A program made the position numbers and the translations under genes. Positions 16,905 through 25,285 of a DNA stretch of 64,000 bases are shown one piece after another. Source of the stretch: an uncultured Spirochaetaceae bacterium (GTDB lineage: Bacteria; Spirochaetota; Spirochaetia; Sphaerochaetales; Sphaerochaetaceae); assembly GCA_944389075.1 (NCBI GenBank), contig CALXLA010000028.1, positions 1-64,000 on the forward strand, given 5' to 3'. The notes under the pieces were generated by a model, which made no database searches, was not told where the DNA came from, and was given only the letters and a program-made list of their open reading frames with translations. Position 1 is the first letter of the stretch, and each line of letters starts with the position of its first letter.

Positions 16905-18104
16905 ATGAATCCTGTTAAAATGATATATTGCAGGGCATTCCAGATTTCACTGCGCCTTGCCCTGCCATTGCTGCCATATAGAAATCCAGAGATCCTCTCA
17001 TCTCTTTCAGAGGTCGCGCCGCTTCTCAGGAAGAAGGGCATTGAAAGTGTGATGATCGTCACGGACAGGTCAATCAGAGGACTCGGGCTGACAAAGTGGC
17101 TTGAGGAAAGTCTTGCTGATGCTGGATTGAATGTCGCTGTCTTTGACTCAACTGTCGCAAACCCGACAACCGATAATGTCGAGGATGCGAGAGGAATGTA
17201 TATCAGGAACAAGTGTCAGGCCCTCATAGGATTCGGCGGAGGTTCATCGATTGATGCAGCGAAAGCCGTAGGTGCGCGCATTGCACATCCGAAGAAGCCT
17301 CTCTCCAAAATGGGAGGCATCCTCAAAGTATGGAAGCGTATCCCTCTGCTGATTGCTGTTCCAACAACAGCGGGTACAGGAAGCGAGACAACGCTCGCAT
17401 CTGTGATCGTCGACAGCGAGACAAGACACAAGTATCCTATAAACAGCTTCCCTCTCATCCCGCGGTATGCGGTTCTCGATCCGGAAGTCACGCTCTCCCT
17501 TCCGCCATCGATAACAGCAGCAACTGGAATCGACGCCCTTACTCATGCTGTCGAGGCATTCATCGGCCGTTCCACGACAAAGGAGACAAGGGCTGCAAGC
17601 ATTGAGGCAGTCAGACTGATATTCGAGAATCTTCCGAAAGCTGTCGAGAACGGTTCTGACATCAATGCAAGAAGGAACATGCTCAGGGCATCTTTCCTCG
17701 CTGGAAGCGCATTCACGAAGTCATATGTAGGCTATGTCCATGCAGTCGCGCATTCCCTTGGTGGGAAATATAACACTCCGCACGGACTTGCAAATGCCGT
17801 TCTCCTGCCACATGTGCTCAGAGCCTATGGAGCTTCTGCGGAAAAGAAGCTCTCCATCCTCGCTGAAGCCATCGGCATGAGAAAAAACGGAGAGGCATTC
17901 ATCAAAGCTGTAGAAGCTCTTGAAAAGGAAATCGGTATTCCAGGGTATATAAAAGGCATAGACGAGAAGGATATACATGAACTTGCAATCCTTGCTGAAA
18001 GAGAAGCAAATCCGCTCTACCCTGTCCCTAAGCTCATGACAGCCGAGGAACTCGAGCCTTTCTATAAAGCCGTAATTGAGAAGAAAGCCGCGATAACAGC
18101 CTGA
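16905..18104 (+). CDS. Iron-containing alcohol dehydrogenase
   Basis: A 399-residue member of the group III (FucO/AdhB/YqhD) alcohol dehydrogenases, which interconvert alcohols and aldehydes or ketones using NAD(P). The dinucleotide loop is GFGGGSSIDAAKAV near residue 108. The metal ligands are present: Asp and His in TGIDALTHAVEAF near 205, and two His in AVAHSLGGKYNTPHG near 277-292. The substrate is not evident. It is followed 35 bases later by the thioredoxin gene. An unusual basic N-terminal segment of about 25 residues precedes the domain. Confidence 0.92.
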   Translation: MNPVKMIYCRAFQISLRLALPLLPYRNPEILSSLSEVAPLLRKKGIESVMIVTDRSIRGLGLTKWLEESLADAGLNVAVFDSTVANPTTDNVEDARGMYIRNKCQALIGFGGGSSIDAAKAVGARIAHPKKPLSKMGGILKVWKRIPLLIAVPTTAGTGSETTLASVIVDSETRHKYPINSFPLIPRYAVLDPEVTLSLPPSITAATGIDALTHAVEAFIGRSTTKETRAASIEAVRLIFENLPKAVENGSDINARRNMLRASFLAGSAFTKSYVGYVHAVAHSLGGKYNTPHGLANAVLLPHVLRAYGASAEKKLSILAEAIGMRKNGEAFIKAVEALEKEIGIPGYIKGIDEKDIHELAILAEREANPLYPVPKLMTAEELEPFYKAVIEKKAAITA

Positions 18105-18139
18105 CGCAGGACAATTCAGATGATAGAATGGTTGCGACT

Positions 18140-18673
18140 ATGGAAAAGAAATACATCCGTCTTATAGCTATAGCCGTAATCATTGTTCTTGTTGCATGTG
18201 TGTACATCGCGAAAAATAGCAGCGAGCTCGGTATCTTCCAGGACACTGTATCAGAGAATGCAGGAAATCTTCAGGAAAAGAAGGAGCCGCTTGAAGTATC
18301 ATTCGATGCGAAAATGATACAGGAGAATGAGCTCCCTCTGATCCTTGTACTCGGTTCCGATACCTGCGGACCATGCATGAGAATGCTGCCTGATCTTGAG
18401 ATGCTGAAGGATCTCTATGATGGCAGAGCCGATGTCGCCTATATTGATATCGGGAAGAATCCCGAAGTAATGCAGTATATCCCCGTGAGGGTCACACCGA
18501 CTATCGCAGTCTATGAAAAGGATGGCAAGCCATTCGAGCCGGGCGATGAGCCATCTTTCAGATTCATACTCTACTCAGACAGGAATACAGGCGAGCATAT
18601 GGTGACAGTCACTGAAGGCGCACTGCCGCTTGAGTCACTCAGGAAACTTGCAGAGGAGCTTATCGTTGATTGA
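18140..18673 (+). CDS. Membrane-anchored thioredoxin-like protein
   Basis: A 177-residue protein with an N-terminal membrane anchor (YIRLIAIAVIIVLVACVYIA) and a thioredoxin fold. The active site is SDTCGPCMRMLP near residue 80 and the cis-proline loop is VRVTPTIAVYEKDG. It faces outside the cytoplasm and should exchange disulfides there. The next gene encodes a CcdA-type electron carrier that could keep it reduced. The ATG at 18140 is chosen; another in-frame ATG at 18128 overlaps a -10-like TAGAAT (18124-18129). TSS placement is inferred. No partner substrate is visible. Confidence 0.85.
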   Translation: MEKKYIRLIAIAVIIVLVACVYIAKNSSELGIFQDTVSENAGNLQEKKEPLEVSFDAKMIQENELPLILVLGSDTCGPCMRMLPDLEMLKDLYDGRADVAYIDIGKNPEVMQYIPVRVTPTIAVYEKDGKPFEPGDEPSFRFILYSDRNTGEHMVTVTEGALPLESLRKLAEELIVD

Positions 18674-19352
18674 TTCCGTTCTCTCATTCCTCGGTTCAGT
18701 AATATCAGAAGGCGGATGGACAGCACCGCTTGTCGCATTCATCGCAGGGCTCGTGACGTCCGTAACTCCCTGCTCTCTTTCCCAGCTGCCTCTGGTTCTT
18801 GCATATGTCGGAGGCGAAACCGCACCTAAGAAGGCCCTGTCACTTTCTGCTGTATATGCTCTGGGCTCTGTACTAACGTTCACGCTCCTGGGAATAGCGG
18901 CGGCACTTCTCGGGCATCTTCTTGGCTCATCATCATCGATCTGGTTCGGAATCCTCGGAGTCCTCATGCTCCTGATGGCTCTCCAGATCTGGGACATATT
19001 CCAGTTCATACCATCATCATTCCTGGTAGGCAGGAATAAACGGAGAGGTTACATAGGCGCATTCACGGCAGGAATCCTTGCAGGGATCTTCTCATCACCA
19101 TGCTCGACCCCTGTTCTTGTTGTGCTTCTTACAATAGCGGCAGCAGATGGCGAGGCCATCTGGGGAGGATTGCTGATGTTCGCATATGCAGCCGGTGTAT
19201 CCATGCTTTCGATCATCTTCGGCACATCGCCTTCGCTTATAAGGAAGCTCGCAGCTGATGAGAGGATGTACAGAGCATCGAAGGTGCTCAATGCGATTCT
19301 TGGAGCCCTTGTGCTCGCAGCAGGGCTATATCTTCTCTATCTAGCCTTCTGA
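18666..19352 (+). CDS. CcdA/DsbD-type transmembrane electron transfer protein
   Basis: A 228-residue polytopic protein with six predicted segments. The two redox prolyl-cysteines are in TSVTPCSLSQLPLVLAYVGG (segment 1) and GIFSSPCSTPVLVVLL (segment 4), the positions used by CcdA and DsbD-beta to pass electrons from cytoplasmic thioredoxin across the membrane. The preferred start is TTG at 18666, seven bases after GAGGAG (18653-18658) and overlapping the thioredoxin gene; an ATG at 18630 is the alternative and would add 12 residues. It is probably the electron source for the anchored thioredoxin. Its last 12 bases overlap the convergent gene at 19341. Confidence 0.88.
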   Translation: MIDSVLSFLGSVISEGGWTAPLVAFIAGLVTSVTPCSLSQLPLVLAYVGGETAPKKALSLSAVYALGSVLTFTLLGIAAALLGHLLGSSSSIWFGILGVLMLLMALQIWDIFQFIPSSFLVGRNKRRGYIGAFTAGILAGIFSSPCSTPVLVVLLTIAAADGEAIWGGLLMFAYAAGVSMLSIIFGTSPSLIRKLAADERMYRASKVLNAILGALVLAAGLYLLYLAF

Positions 19353-19799
19353 AGGCTCAAAGTCAGCACCTGCATCAAAGCTGTCATCCACGATAGAGAG
19401 AAGGAAACTGAATACAGAATCGTCATCATCGCTTCCAAGGTATTCGCCGAGGCTTTCCTTCATATCGTTGCCGTAAAGGATGATCCTCGGTTCTCCGAGG
19501 AAGCCCTTCACGCCATAATCAGCCTGAAGTTCCTTGAGGGACATTCCGAGAAGCGGTGCCATCTGTCTGAGGTCTTCCCTCTCTATTGCGGCTGCGAATA
19601 TCATGCGGTCCCTGTAATAGACTGAAACGGCATGTGTGAGCACTACTACCGAAGAATCAGATACGGTAACAGGATTCCTGTGTGCGATGACTTCCATATC
19701 GGAATATCTGTATCTGGCTCTGATGCCAGAATCGGAAACAGGCAATGTCTGGAAATCTGCATTCATCAGATCCGGTGCGTTTTTCTTATCGATTATCAT
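19341..19799 (-). CDS. Hypothetical acidic protein
   Basis: A 152-residue soluble protein with no recognised family. A central segment SVVVLTHAVSVYYRDRMIFAAAIEREDLRQMAPLLGMSLKEL looks like an alternating strand-helix fold, and the C-terminus is strongly acidic (GSDDDDSVFSF, DDSFDAGADFEPSEG). No signal peptide or membrane segment. It starts four bases inside the end of the YihY-type gene and overlaps it, so both are probably translated from one mRNA. The 3' end overlaps the convergent CcdA gene by 12 bases. Confidence 0.6.
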   Translation of the reverse strand: MIIDKKNAPDLMNADFQTLPVSDSGIRARYRYSDMEVIAHRNPVTVSDSSVVVLTHAVSVYYRDRMIFAAAIEREDLRQMAPLLGMSLKELQADYGVKGFLGEPRIILYGNDMKESLGEYLGSDDDDSVFSFLLSIVDDSFDAGADFEPSEG

Positions 19800-21025
19800 A
19801 CTTTCTCCAGAAGATCATTCATCGTCATATCGCCAAGTCCCGAGACGCCATAGCCCAGGAACTTCTCAGCAATAGCCTCACCCAGAGTCTCATCGCATGT
19901 AATGCCATAAACAGCTTTGATTACATCGGATACCCTGACTTCAGTCATCGGACGATATGGCACATATGCATTCCTGCGGCTGTCAACAGAAAGTATAATG
20001 CCCCCATTCTCCAGATCTGACAAGTATGAGGATATGACCGAAGACGGAACGCGGAGATGCTTCATCAGCTCATTTATCGTTGATGCTCCTTCTCCTCTCC
20101 TATGCTTATATGCGATAAGCAGTACGACAGTAAGGGCCTCAGCAATCTGCTGGAAAGGTGGATGGATATGCCCGGATATCATCTCGCGCTCAGGCTTGAA
20201 CTGGTAGATATAAACCATTTCAGCACAATAGAATATTATATACCAGCATATATATATGAATAACAATGATATGAAAAGCGATGCCATGGAGCCATAGATT
20301 ATCGACTGCGACACCATAAGATATGTGAGCCTCTGGAATATATTGGTTGCGATTATGAGAGCCACAGTTCCCGTGATTGCTCCGACGCATGCAGAACCTG
20401 GCCTTATCTTCGCAGAAGGCACCACATAGTAAAGGAACATCAGGAAAAGCCATATGACAGCTATCGTCCTCAGGCTTTCAGGAACCCCGGATACTGTAAT
20501 CTTCCCGACCGTTATGCTTGCTATGAAGCTTGTCACCGCGGAATGGAATGATAGGAAAATCGCGATGATGAGGGCGAAGATTATGATGAAAGTAAGGAAT
20601 ACGGAGAAACGCCTCATCGCGCTTGATGTAGGACGGATTCTGTATATGTGATTGATTGACGTATATATCTTATCGACGAGGAATATACCTGTGATGATGA
20701 ATGACAGCAGTCCGACAATCCCAAGGCTCATTGCATTGCTTGAGAACTGCCGGATATATCCCATTATCTCATTGCCTGTCGCGGTGCCGAACACATCCTC
20801 GAACAACAGGGAGATCAATGACAGGAAAGGCTCAAGCAAGCCAAAGAGGGAAAGGAAAGCCACAAGGAACGTGATGCAGGGAATCATAGCGACAAGCGAT
20901 GAATACACCATTCCGGAAGCAACCATCCTGACATTATCGCTATCCATCGCCTTGAATGCATATGCAGCTATCTTTCCATATTGCTTCCACCAGTTCCCGA
21001 ACCGGGACATTATGCTATTCATCAA
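19796..21025 (-). CDS. YihY/BrkB family membrane protein with C-terminal winged helix
   Basis: A 409-residue protein. Residues about 20-290 are the YihY/BrkB (UPF0761, formerly mis-called RNase BN) membrane domain with six segments; DNVRMVASGMVYSSLVAMIPCITF is its typical N-terminal motif. Residues about 300-409 form a soluble tail with a winged helix pattern (STINELMKHLRVPSSVISSYLSDLENGGIILSV), as in MarR/Rrf2-like DNA-binding domains. A YihY-wHTH fusion is known in some lineages. It overlaps the lipase gene by 11 bases and the gene at 19341 by four. Function is not established for the family. Confidence 0.85.
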   Translation of the reverse strand: MMNSIMSRFGNWWKQYGKIAAYAFKAMDSDNVRMVASGMVYSSLVAMIPCITFLVAFLSLFGLLEPFLSLISLLFEDVFGTATGNEIMGYIRQFSSNAMSLGIVGLLSFIITGIFLVDKIYTSINHIYRIRPTSSAMRRFSVFLTFIIIFALIIAIFLSFHSAVTSFIASITVGKITVSGVPESLRTIAVIWLFLMFLYYVVPSAKIRPGSACVGAITGTVALIIATNIFQRLTYLMVSQSIIYGSMASLFISLLFIYICWYIIFYCAEMVYIYQFKPEREMISGHIHPPFQQIAEALTVVLLIAYKHRRGEGASTINELMKHLRVPSSVISSYLSDLENGGIILSVDSRRNAYVPYRPMTEVRVSDVIKAVYGITCDETLGEAIAEKFLGYGVSGLGDMTMNDLLEKV

Positions 21026-21938
21026 GCTTGTCCATCACATCCAGGCAGAATCTGCCGATCTCTTTCATCACATCATCTTTGTCTGTCTCGTTGAGTATCT
21101 CATGCCTGTCACTCTTGAAAAGACGGAGAAGGACATTCTCAAGCCCAAGGTCCCTGTACATGTTGAATACTTTGCGGACACCCTTGCCATAGTTGCCTAC
21201 AGGATCCTCTTCACCTGAGATTATGAGCATTGGAAGATCCTTCCGGATCTGGGCATTCAGCTTTCTATCATTTGCGATTTCTATGCCTGTCAGCAGATCT
21301 ATATAGAATGATGATGAGCAGGTGAAGCCGCAGAGGATATCATTTTCATACTTTTCCTGAGCGGACTTATCCTTGGTAAGCCATGCCCATCTCCCCTCAC
21401 CGGGAAAGTGCCTGCCATATGATGAGAATGAAAGCTTCTCCATAAGCTTATCTGGCATGCGTCCGCCATACTTCTTCGCATTATGTATGGCAATGAGCTT
21501 GCCGGCCTTCGCCGCAATTCCCATAGAAGCACCTGTGCCGCATATTATGGCCGCAGCATACGACTGCGAATGCGTCTGCAGAAGAGTACGGACAAGGAAC
21601 GAACCCATGGAATGTCCGAATATGAAATGCGGAACATGAGGGAACTCCTGGCTTATGAGCTTATCAAGTTCCCAGGAATCTTCCGCGATAAGAGCCCAGC
21701 CATCCCTATCTGCGAACCATCCTTTCTCATCCTCTGCTTTCGTAAAGCCATGGCCTCTATGATCCTGCGCATACACAGTTATGCCAAGTCCTGCAAGATA
21801 TTCTGCAAACTCATCATAACGCTCACTATGCTCTGTCATACCATGGTTTATGTGCATGGTAGCCAGAGTCTCCGATGAATGCCATACACGGAAGAACATT
21901 GGATGTCCATCTCTTAGCTGGATAATTCTTTCGTCCAT
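21015..21938 (-). CDS. Alpha/beta hydrolase, monoacylglycerol lipase-like (serine aminopeptidase S33 family)
   Basis: A 307-residue cytoplasmic hydrolase. The ATG at 21938 is chosen for AGGAAGGAGATTC directly upstream. The oxyanion region is TMHINHGMTEHSERY near 35, then VYAQDHRGHGFT, and the nucleophile is in FIFGHSMGSFLVR near 115; the Asp is in ISGEEDPVGNYG near 245 and the His in FKSDRHEILNE near 280. These are the Hydrolase_4 (lysophospholipase) motifs. It heads the minus-strand run lipase-YihY-hypothetical. It probably cleaves a monoacyl lipid ester; substrate inferred from family. Confidence 0.88.
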   Translation of the reverse strand: MDERIIQLRDGHPMFFRVWHSSETLATMHINHGMTEHSERYDEFAEYLAGLGITVYAQDHRGHGFTKAEDEKGWFADRDGWALIAEDSWELDKLISQEFPHVPHFIFGHSMGSFLVRTLLQTHSQSYAAAIICGTGASMGIAAKAGKLIAIHNAKKYGGRMPDKLMEKLSFSSYGRHFPGEGRWAWLTKDKSAQEKYENDILCGFTCSSSFYIDLLTGIEIANDRKLNAQIRKDLPMLIISGEEDPVGNYGKGVRKVFNMYRDLGLENVLLRLFKSDRHEILNETDKDDVMKEIGRFCLDVMDKLDE

Positions 21939-22072
21939 GAATCTCCTTCCTGACCATGAGCCGCACACAAATTGACCTCATAGCCAGCTATTTCATCCAT
22001 CCCCATTATGATTCTATACAATTTTCCTTAAGTTGCCATGGGTAAATATGCAAAAAGCTGTACAATTGCTGT

Positions 22073-22570
22073 ATGCCGATACTTATAGTCTCAGATATAC
22101 ATGGAAGCCATGAGGGCATCAGGCTCGTGAAGGCCGCAGCAGAGCGGCTTAAGCCGGAGAGGATACTTTCCGCAGGCGATCAGTGCCCGGATCCATCAGA
22201 CAAGGCTTTCTTCCTATCACTTACGGCTGTAAGGGGAAACTGTGACAGATTCTATGAATACGATGATCTTCCGTTTCCCATGCAGAGCCTCAGCATCGAT
22301 GCATATGGCAGGACACTGGTCATGACTCATGGAGACAGGCTTTCTGCCGATGATTTCATGCTCTCGCAAGGAGATATATTCGTATCAGGACATACGCATA
22401 TCCCCCATCTTGAAGAAAGGAATGGAATCTATTTCTGCAATCCGGGATCACCATCCCGGCCAAGATCCTCTTCCGGACCTACCGCCGCCCTCCTGGATGA
22501 AAACGGGATTCTTCTTTTATCGCTCCTGAACTTCAGCACCATCTCCAGCCTGAGCTTCTCCGAGCGATAA
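22073..22570 (+). CDS. YfcE/MJ0936 family phosphodiesterase
   Basis: A 165-residue calcineurin-like metallophosphoesterase. The metal motifs are all present: SDIHGSHEG, AGDQCPDP, VRGNCDRFY, MTHGDRLS and VSGHTHIPH. The C-terminal NPGSPSRPRSSSGPTAA is typical of YfcE, a broad phosphodiesterase. TACAAT at 22061-22066 lies six bases before the ATG with no ribosome-binding site, suggesting leaderless initiation. The last 142 bases lie opposite the 3' end of the convergent AOR-like gene. It is slightly shorter than E. coli YfcE (184). Confidence 0.9.
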   Translation: MPILIVSDIHGSHEGIRLVKAAAERLKPERILSAGDQCPDPSDKAFFLSLTAVRGNCDRFYEYDDLPFPMQSLSIDAYGRTLVMTHGDRLSADDFMLSQGDIFVSGHTHIPHLEERNGIYFCNPGSPSRPRSSSGPTAALLDENGILLLSLLNFSTISSLSFSER

Positions 22571-24105
22571 GCCGAAAGGAGCCTTGTATAGGGTACTGTA
22601 CGTCCATCATCAGCAGCATCGAAAAGGAAGGAATCTGGTAATTGCCTTGCTTCTCCTTCCAGTTCATTGAGGATCCTGTAGCCTTCTGAAAGCATCGAAT
22701 AGCTATTCATGCCATAAATAGATGCTGACCAGGAAAGCAACCTGATTGCCATCGGAAACCTATACAGGACTTTGGGAAGATGGCTCCACAAGAGAACCGA
22801 TGCGGAGAATGGAGCATAGCCTTTTGAAAGAAGCGCATATGATATGACCTTCTCATACAGGAAGAATACTGCGGCTGAGCCATAGCCTAATGGCTTGGAT
22901 GGAAGCACTTTCGCGATGAGCGGCTCGTCAAGGCACAGCGATGAGGCCAGAGCCGAAGGATAATCAGCCCTCAGATCTGAAGTTATAGGACGATGATAAC
23001 CATCCTGTACTGCTTCTGGAAATGTACGCAGGCCCTTCGAAAGACTGTTGTATCCCTGTGCGATAATTCTTATAACCCTGATATGATCCTCAAGATTCCC
23101 CTTCTCAGGATGGGGAATCGTATAGTCTTCCTTGCCAGCTGAAAGATATGAGAGCAACGCTCCGAGATATGATGTATCCAGTCCCCAGCTTCTGGCTTCC
23201 CTGGATAGCGCCATAACACTTTCAGGAGAGAAGAAGCCAAGATTCGTTCCAAGCATTATACACTCTGAGTATCCAGGAAGAAGCTTGCCATCGTCTGCCA
23301 TCCTTCCGCATGAGAACAGACAGTCCTGACAGCTTTTCGGGAAGATACCGAACTTATCAGCCATAGCCTTGCCATCAAGGAAATATGCCCTTGGGTCGAA
23401 TCCTGATGAATAGCCATTGCATGGGATCCACCTGAGGCGCAGAGCATCATCAATAATCATCGAAGAACCCTCAAGTCTGGAATCCCTGACAATACGGGAC
23501 TTCTCCAGCTTCCGCATTGTCCTCAGAACAGCTTTGGAATCAGAATACGATTCGCTCCGCGTAAATGACTGTGCCGCTATTCCCTTCAGGTTCTTCTGGC
23601 CGAAAAGATAGCCCAGGCCATCCGATGGTATATCATGCTCAGCAGATTGCAGCGAGGAGAAGACAACTCCATGCTCCCCTGCGGGACCTATCGCGATATA
23701 AGGGTCAGAAGGTGATTTCATAATAGTCGCGGCCCATGCATCGGATGCAAGCTCTGGATTGGTTTCTGTCTCTGCTATGCCGCTTCCTGAGATGTACAGT
23801 CCCGTGAGATGCCGGAATCTGCCAGTGATGACAAGAGCTTCCACGCCAAGCCGCATCAGCGAGTATCCGAATGGAACATTGGAATAGGAAAATGCGATCC
23901 TATCGGTGACAGGAGACCTGTAGACAATGGAAAAGAATGCAGAACCACGATATGCAGCGGCTTCCGGAGAAGGAGATGCAATCACAATGGGATTCTCTTC
24001 CTCATATTCATGGTATAGCTTTATCGCAAGACTGAGAGCATATACGCCATCATTCCGCTCTATCTTCTCAGTCCTGCCACCTAGCTGGACAACAAATACC
24101 GACAC
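22429..24105 (-). CDS. Aldehyde ferredoxin oxidoreductase-like protein (divergent)
   Basis: A 558-residue protein of the tungsten/molybdenum aldehyde oxidoreductase family. The N-terminal domain has YRSPVTDRIAFSYSNVPFGYSLMRLGVEALVITG near residues 65-98 and IGPAGEHGVVF near 140. The [4Fe-4S] motif is SCQDCLFSCGRM (C-x2-C-x3-C) near 270. Family members usually carry R-x-G-R-G-G-x-G before the GSKNLK motif; here the region reads IPSDGLGYLFGQKNLKGIAA, so cofactor-binding residues have changed. The start codon is GTG at 24105 with GAGG one base before it. The last 47 residues are encoded opposite yfcE. It may be a relict or a specialised enzyme. Confidence in family is good, in activity low. Confidence 0.75.
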   Translation of the reverse strand: MSVFVVQLGGRTEKIERNDGVYALSLAIKLYHEYEEENPIVIASPSPEAAAYRGSAFFSIVYRSPVTDRIAFSYSNVPFGYSLMRLGVEALVITGRFRHLTGLYISGSGIAETETNPELASDAWAATIMKSPSDPYIAIGPAGEHGVVFSSLQSAEHDIPSDGLGYLFGQKNLKGIAAQSFTRSESYSDSKAVLRTMRKLEKSRIVRDSRLEGSSMIIDDALRLRWIPCNGYSSGFDPRAYFLDGKAMADKFGIFPKSCQDCLFSCGRMADDGKLLPGYSECIMLGTNLGFFSPESVMALSREARSWGLDTSYLGALLSYLSAGKEDYTIPHPEKGNLEDHIRVIRIIAQGYNSLSKGLRTFPEAVQDGYHRPITSDLRADYPSALASSLCLDEPLIAKVLPSKPLGYGSAAVFFLYEKVISYALLSKGYAPFSASVLLWSHLPKVLYRFPMAIRLLSWSASIYGMNSYSMLSEGYRILNELEGEARQLPDSFLFDAADDGRTVPYTRLLSAYRSEKLRLEMVLKFRSDKRRIPFSSRRAAVGPEEDLGRDGDPGLQK

Positions 24106-24141
24106 GCCTCAAGTATAACCAAAATCAGATTGAACTGAAAG

Positions 24142-24171
24142 GTGACAGATGCCATGTGCATTCTGTATAAT
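24142..24171 (+). promoter_or_regulatory. Promoter of the AI-2E-type gene, leaderless arrangement
   Basis: GTGACA (24142-24147) and TATAAT (24166-24171) are 18 bases apart. The chosen ATG at 24179 follows after seven bases. An upstream in-frame ATG at 24149 lies inside this promoter, so the sequence AAGGTGACAG there is probably the -35, not a ribosome-binding site. Confidence 0.6.
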
Positions 24172-24178
24172 TATCTGG

Positions 24179-25285
24179 ATGAAACGGAAAGACCTGGCAA
24201 GCTATCTTATCCTTGCCATACTCATATTCATTGCCTTCACATTCTTGTGGAACTACCAGACGACACTTCCATGGCTGAAAGGAATTCTCATGCCTGTAGC
24301 CATACCGATGCTTCTCGGAATCTGCATAGGCTTTGTGCTGAACATGCCGGCGAGCGCCATAGAGAAGCGCATCAACGGCATCAGGCATTGCAGGGGCATA
24401 TCAATCGCAGTCTCCATAATCCTTCTGGCCCTTGCAGCTGTATTGTTCCTTGCCATAGTCGTTCCTGAGCTTGTCAATGCAATATCTCTTCTGATCGACG
24501 CATTGCGGGATCTCGCGAACAATCAGGCTCTATGGGATACAAGACTTGCGGAAATACCGCTGATAGGAAGCTTCCTTGAAGAAGCGGATACACAGATCCT
24601 CACGATCGCAGACAAAATCGAAAGCTATATCAGCAGCATATCGCCGACGATAATCTCCTTTGCGATATCAAAGGTCGGCGAATTCATAAGCTTCTGGATC
24701 ACACTCTTCATCTCATTTATATTCGCAGTCTACTTCCTCGCGAATAAGGAAATGCTCAAGAAGCACATCAAGGCACTGCTTTCGCTTGTCATGGATAAAA
24801 AGACTCTCTCATATCTCAGCCATACAGCTGCAGTATCATCGGAAGCCTTCTCTCGTTTCATAACAGCTCAGGTGACGGAAGCACTGATCATCGGAGTACT
24901 CTGCTTCATAGGGATGCTGATTCTACGCCTGCCCTATGCCCCGGTGATAAGCACTCTCACAGGGGTCATGGCATTGATTCCTATATATGGCGCAGTGATC
25001 GGCGCTCTGGCAGGAGCTGTGATGATTGCCGTGATAAATCCATGGCAGGCACTGTTCTTCCTGATATTCATATTCGTGCTTCAGCAGCTTGAAGGCGACC
25101 TTATATATCCGAGAGTCGTCGGCTCGACAACAGGAGTGCCATCAGTTTATGTATTCGCTTCCGTAACAATCGGAGGAACTCTGTTCGGGCTTGCAGGAAT
25201 GCTATTCGCCGTTCCTGTCTTCTCCATCGTGTTCACTCTGCTCAAGGAAGTCTACGAAAGAAGGCAGAAAGCAGGTGCGGAATAA
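24179..25285 (+). CDS. AI-2E family transporter (TqsA/PerM-like)
   Basis: A 368-residue membrane protein with eight predicted segments. The N-terminus (KDLASYLILAILIFIAFTFLW) is hydrophobic; a helical extracellular region (residues about 105-175) precedes TM segments ending in GVMALIPIYGAVIGALAGAVMIAVINPWQALFFLIFIFVLQQLEGDLIYPRVVGSTTGVP, the family signature (PIYG..IG and Q-x-x-E-G..I-x-P). Members export quorum signals or act as Na+/H+ antiporters, so the name gives little. The chosen start is based on the promoter just upstream; 24149 is the alternative. Its stop codon is directly adjacent to the convergent DUF47 gene (25286). Confidence 0.88.
   Translation: MKRKDLASYLILAILIFIAFTFLWNYQTTLPWLKGILMPVAIPMLLGICIGFVLNMPASAIEKRINGIRHCRGISIAVSIILLALAAVLFLAIVVPELVNAISLLIDALRDLANNQALWDTRLAEIPLIGSFLEEADTQILTIADKIESYISSISPTIISFAISKVGEFISFWITLFISFIFAVYFLANKEMLKKHIKALLSLVMDKKTLSYLSHTAAVSSEAFSRFITAQVTEALIIGVLCFIGMLILRLPYAPVISTLTGVMALIPIYGAVIGALAGAVMIAVINPWQALFFLIFIFVLQQLEGDLIYPRVVGSTTGVPSVYVFASVTIGGTLFGLAGMLFAVPVFSIVFTLLKEVYERRQKAGAE

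Noticed and set aside
24138-24151. AAAGGTGACAG before an ATG at 24149 as a ribosome-binding site
   Set aside because: It is better explained as the -35 (GTGACA) of a TATAAT promoter that leads to the next in-frame ATG at 24179.
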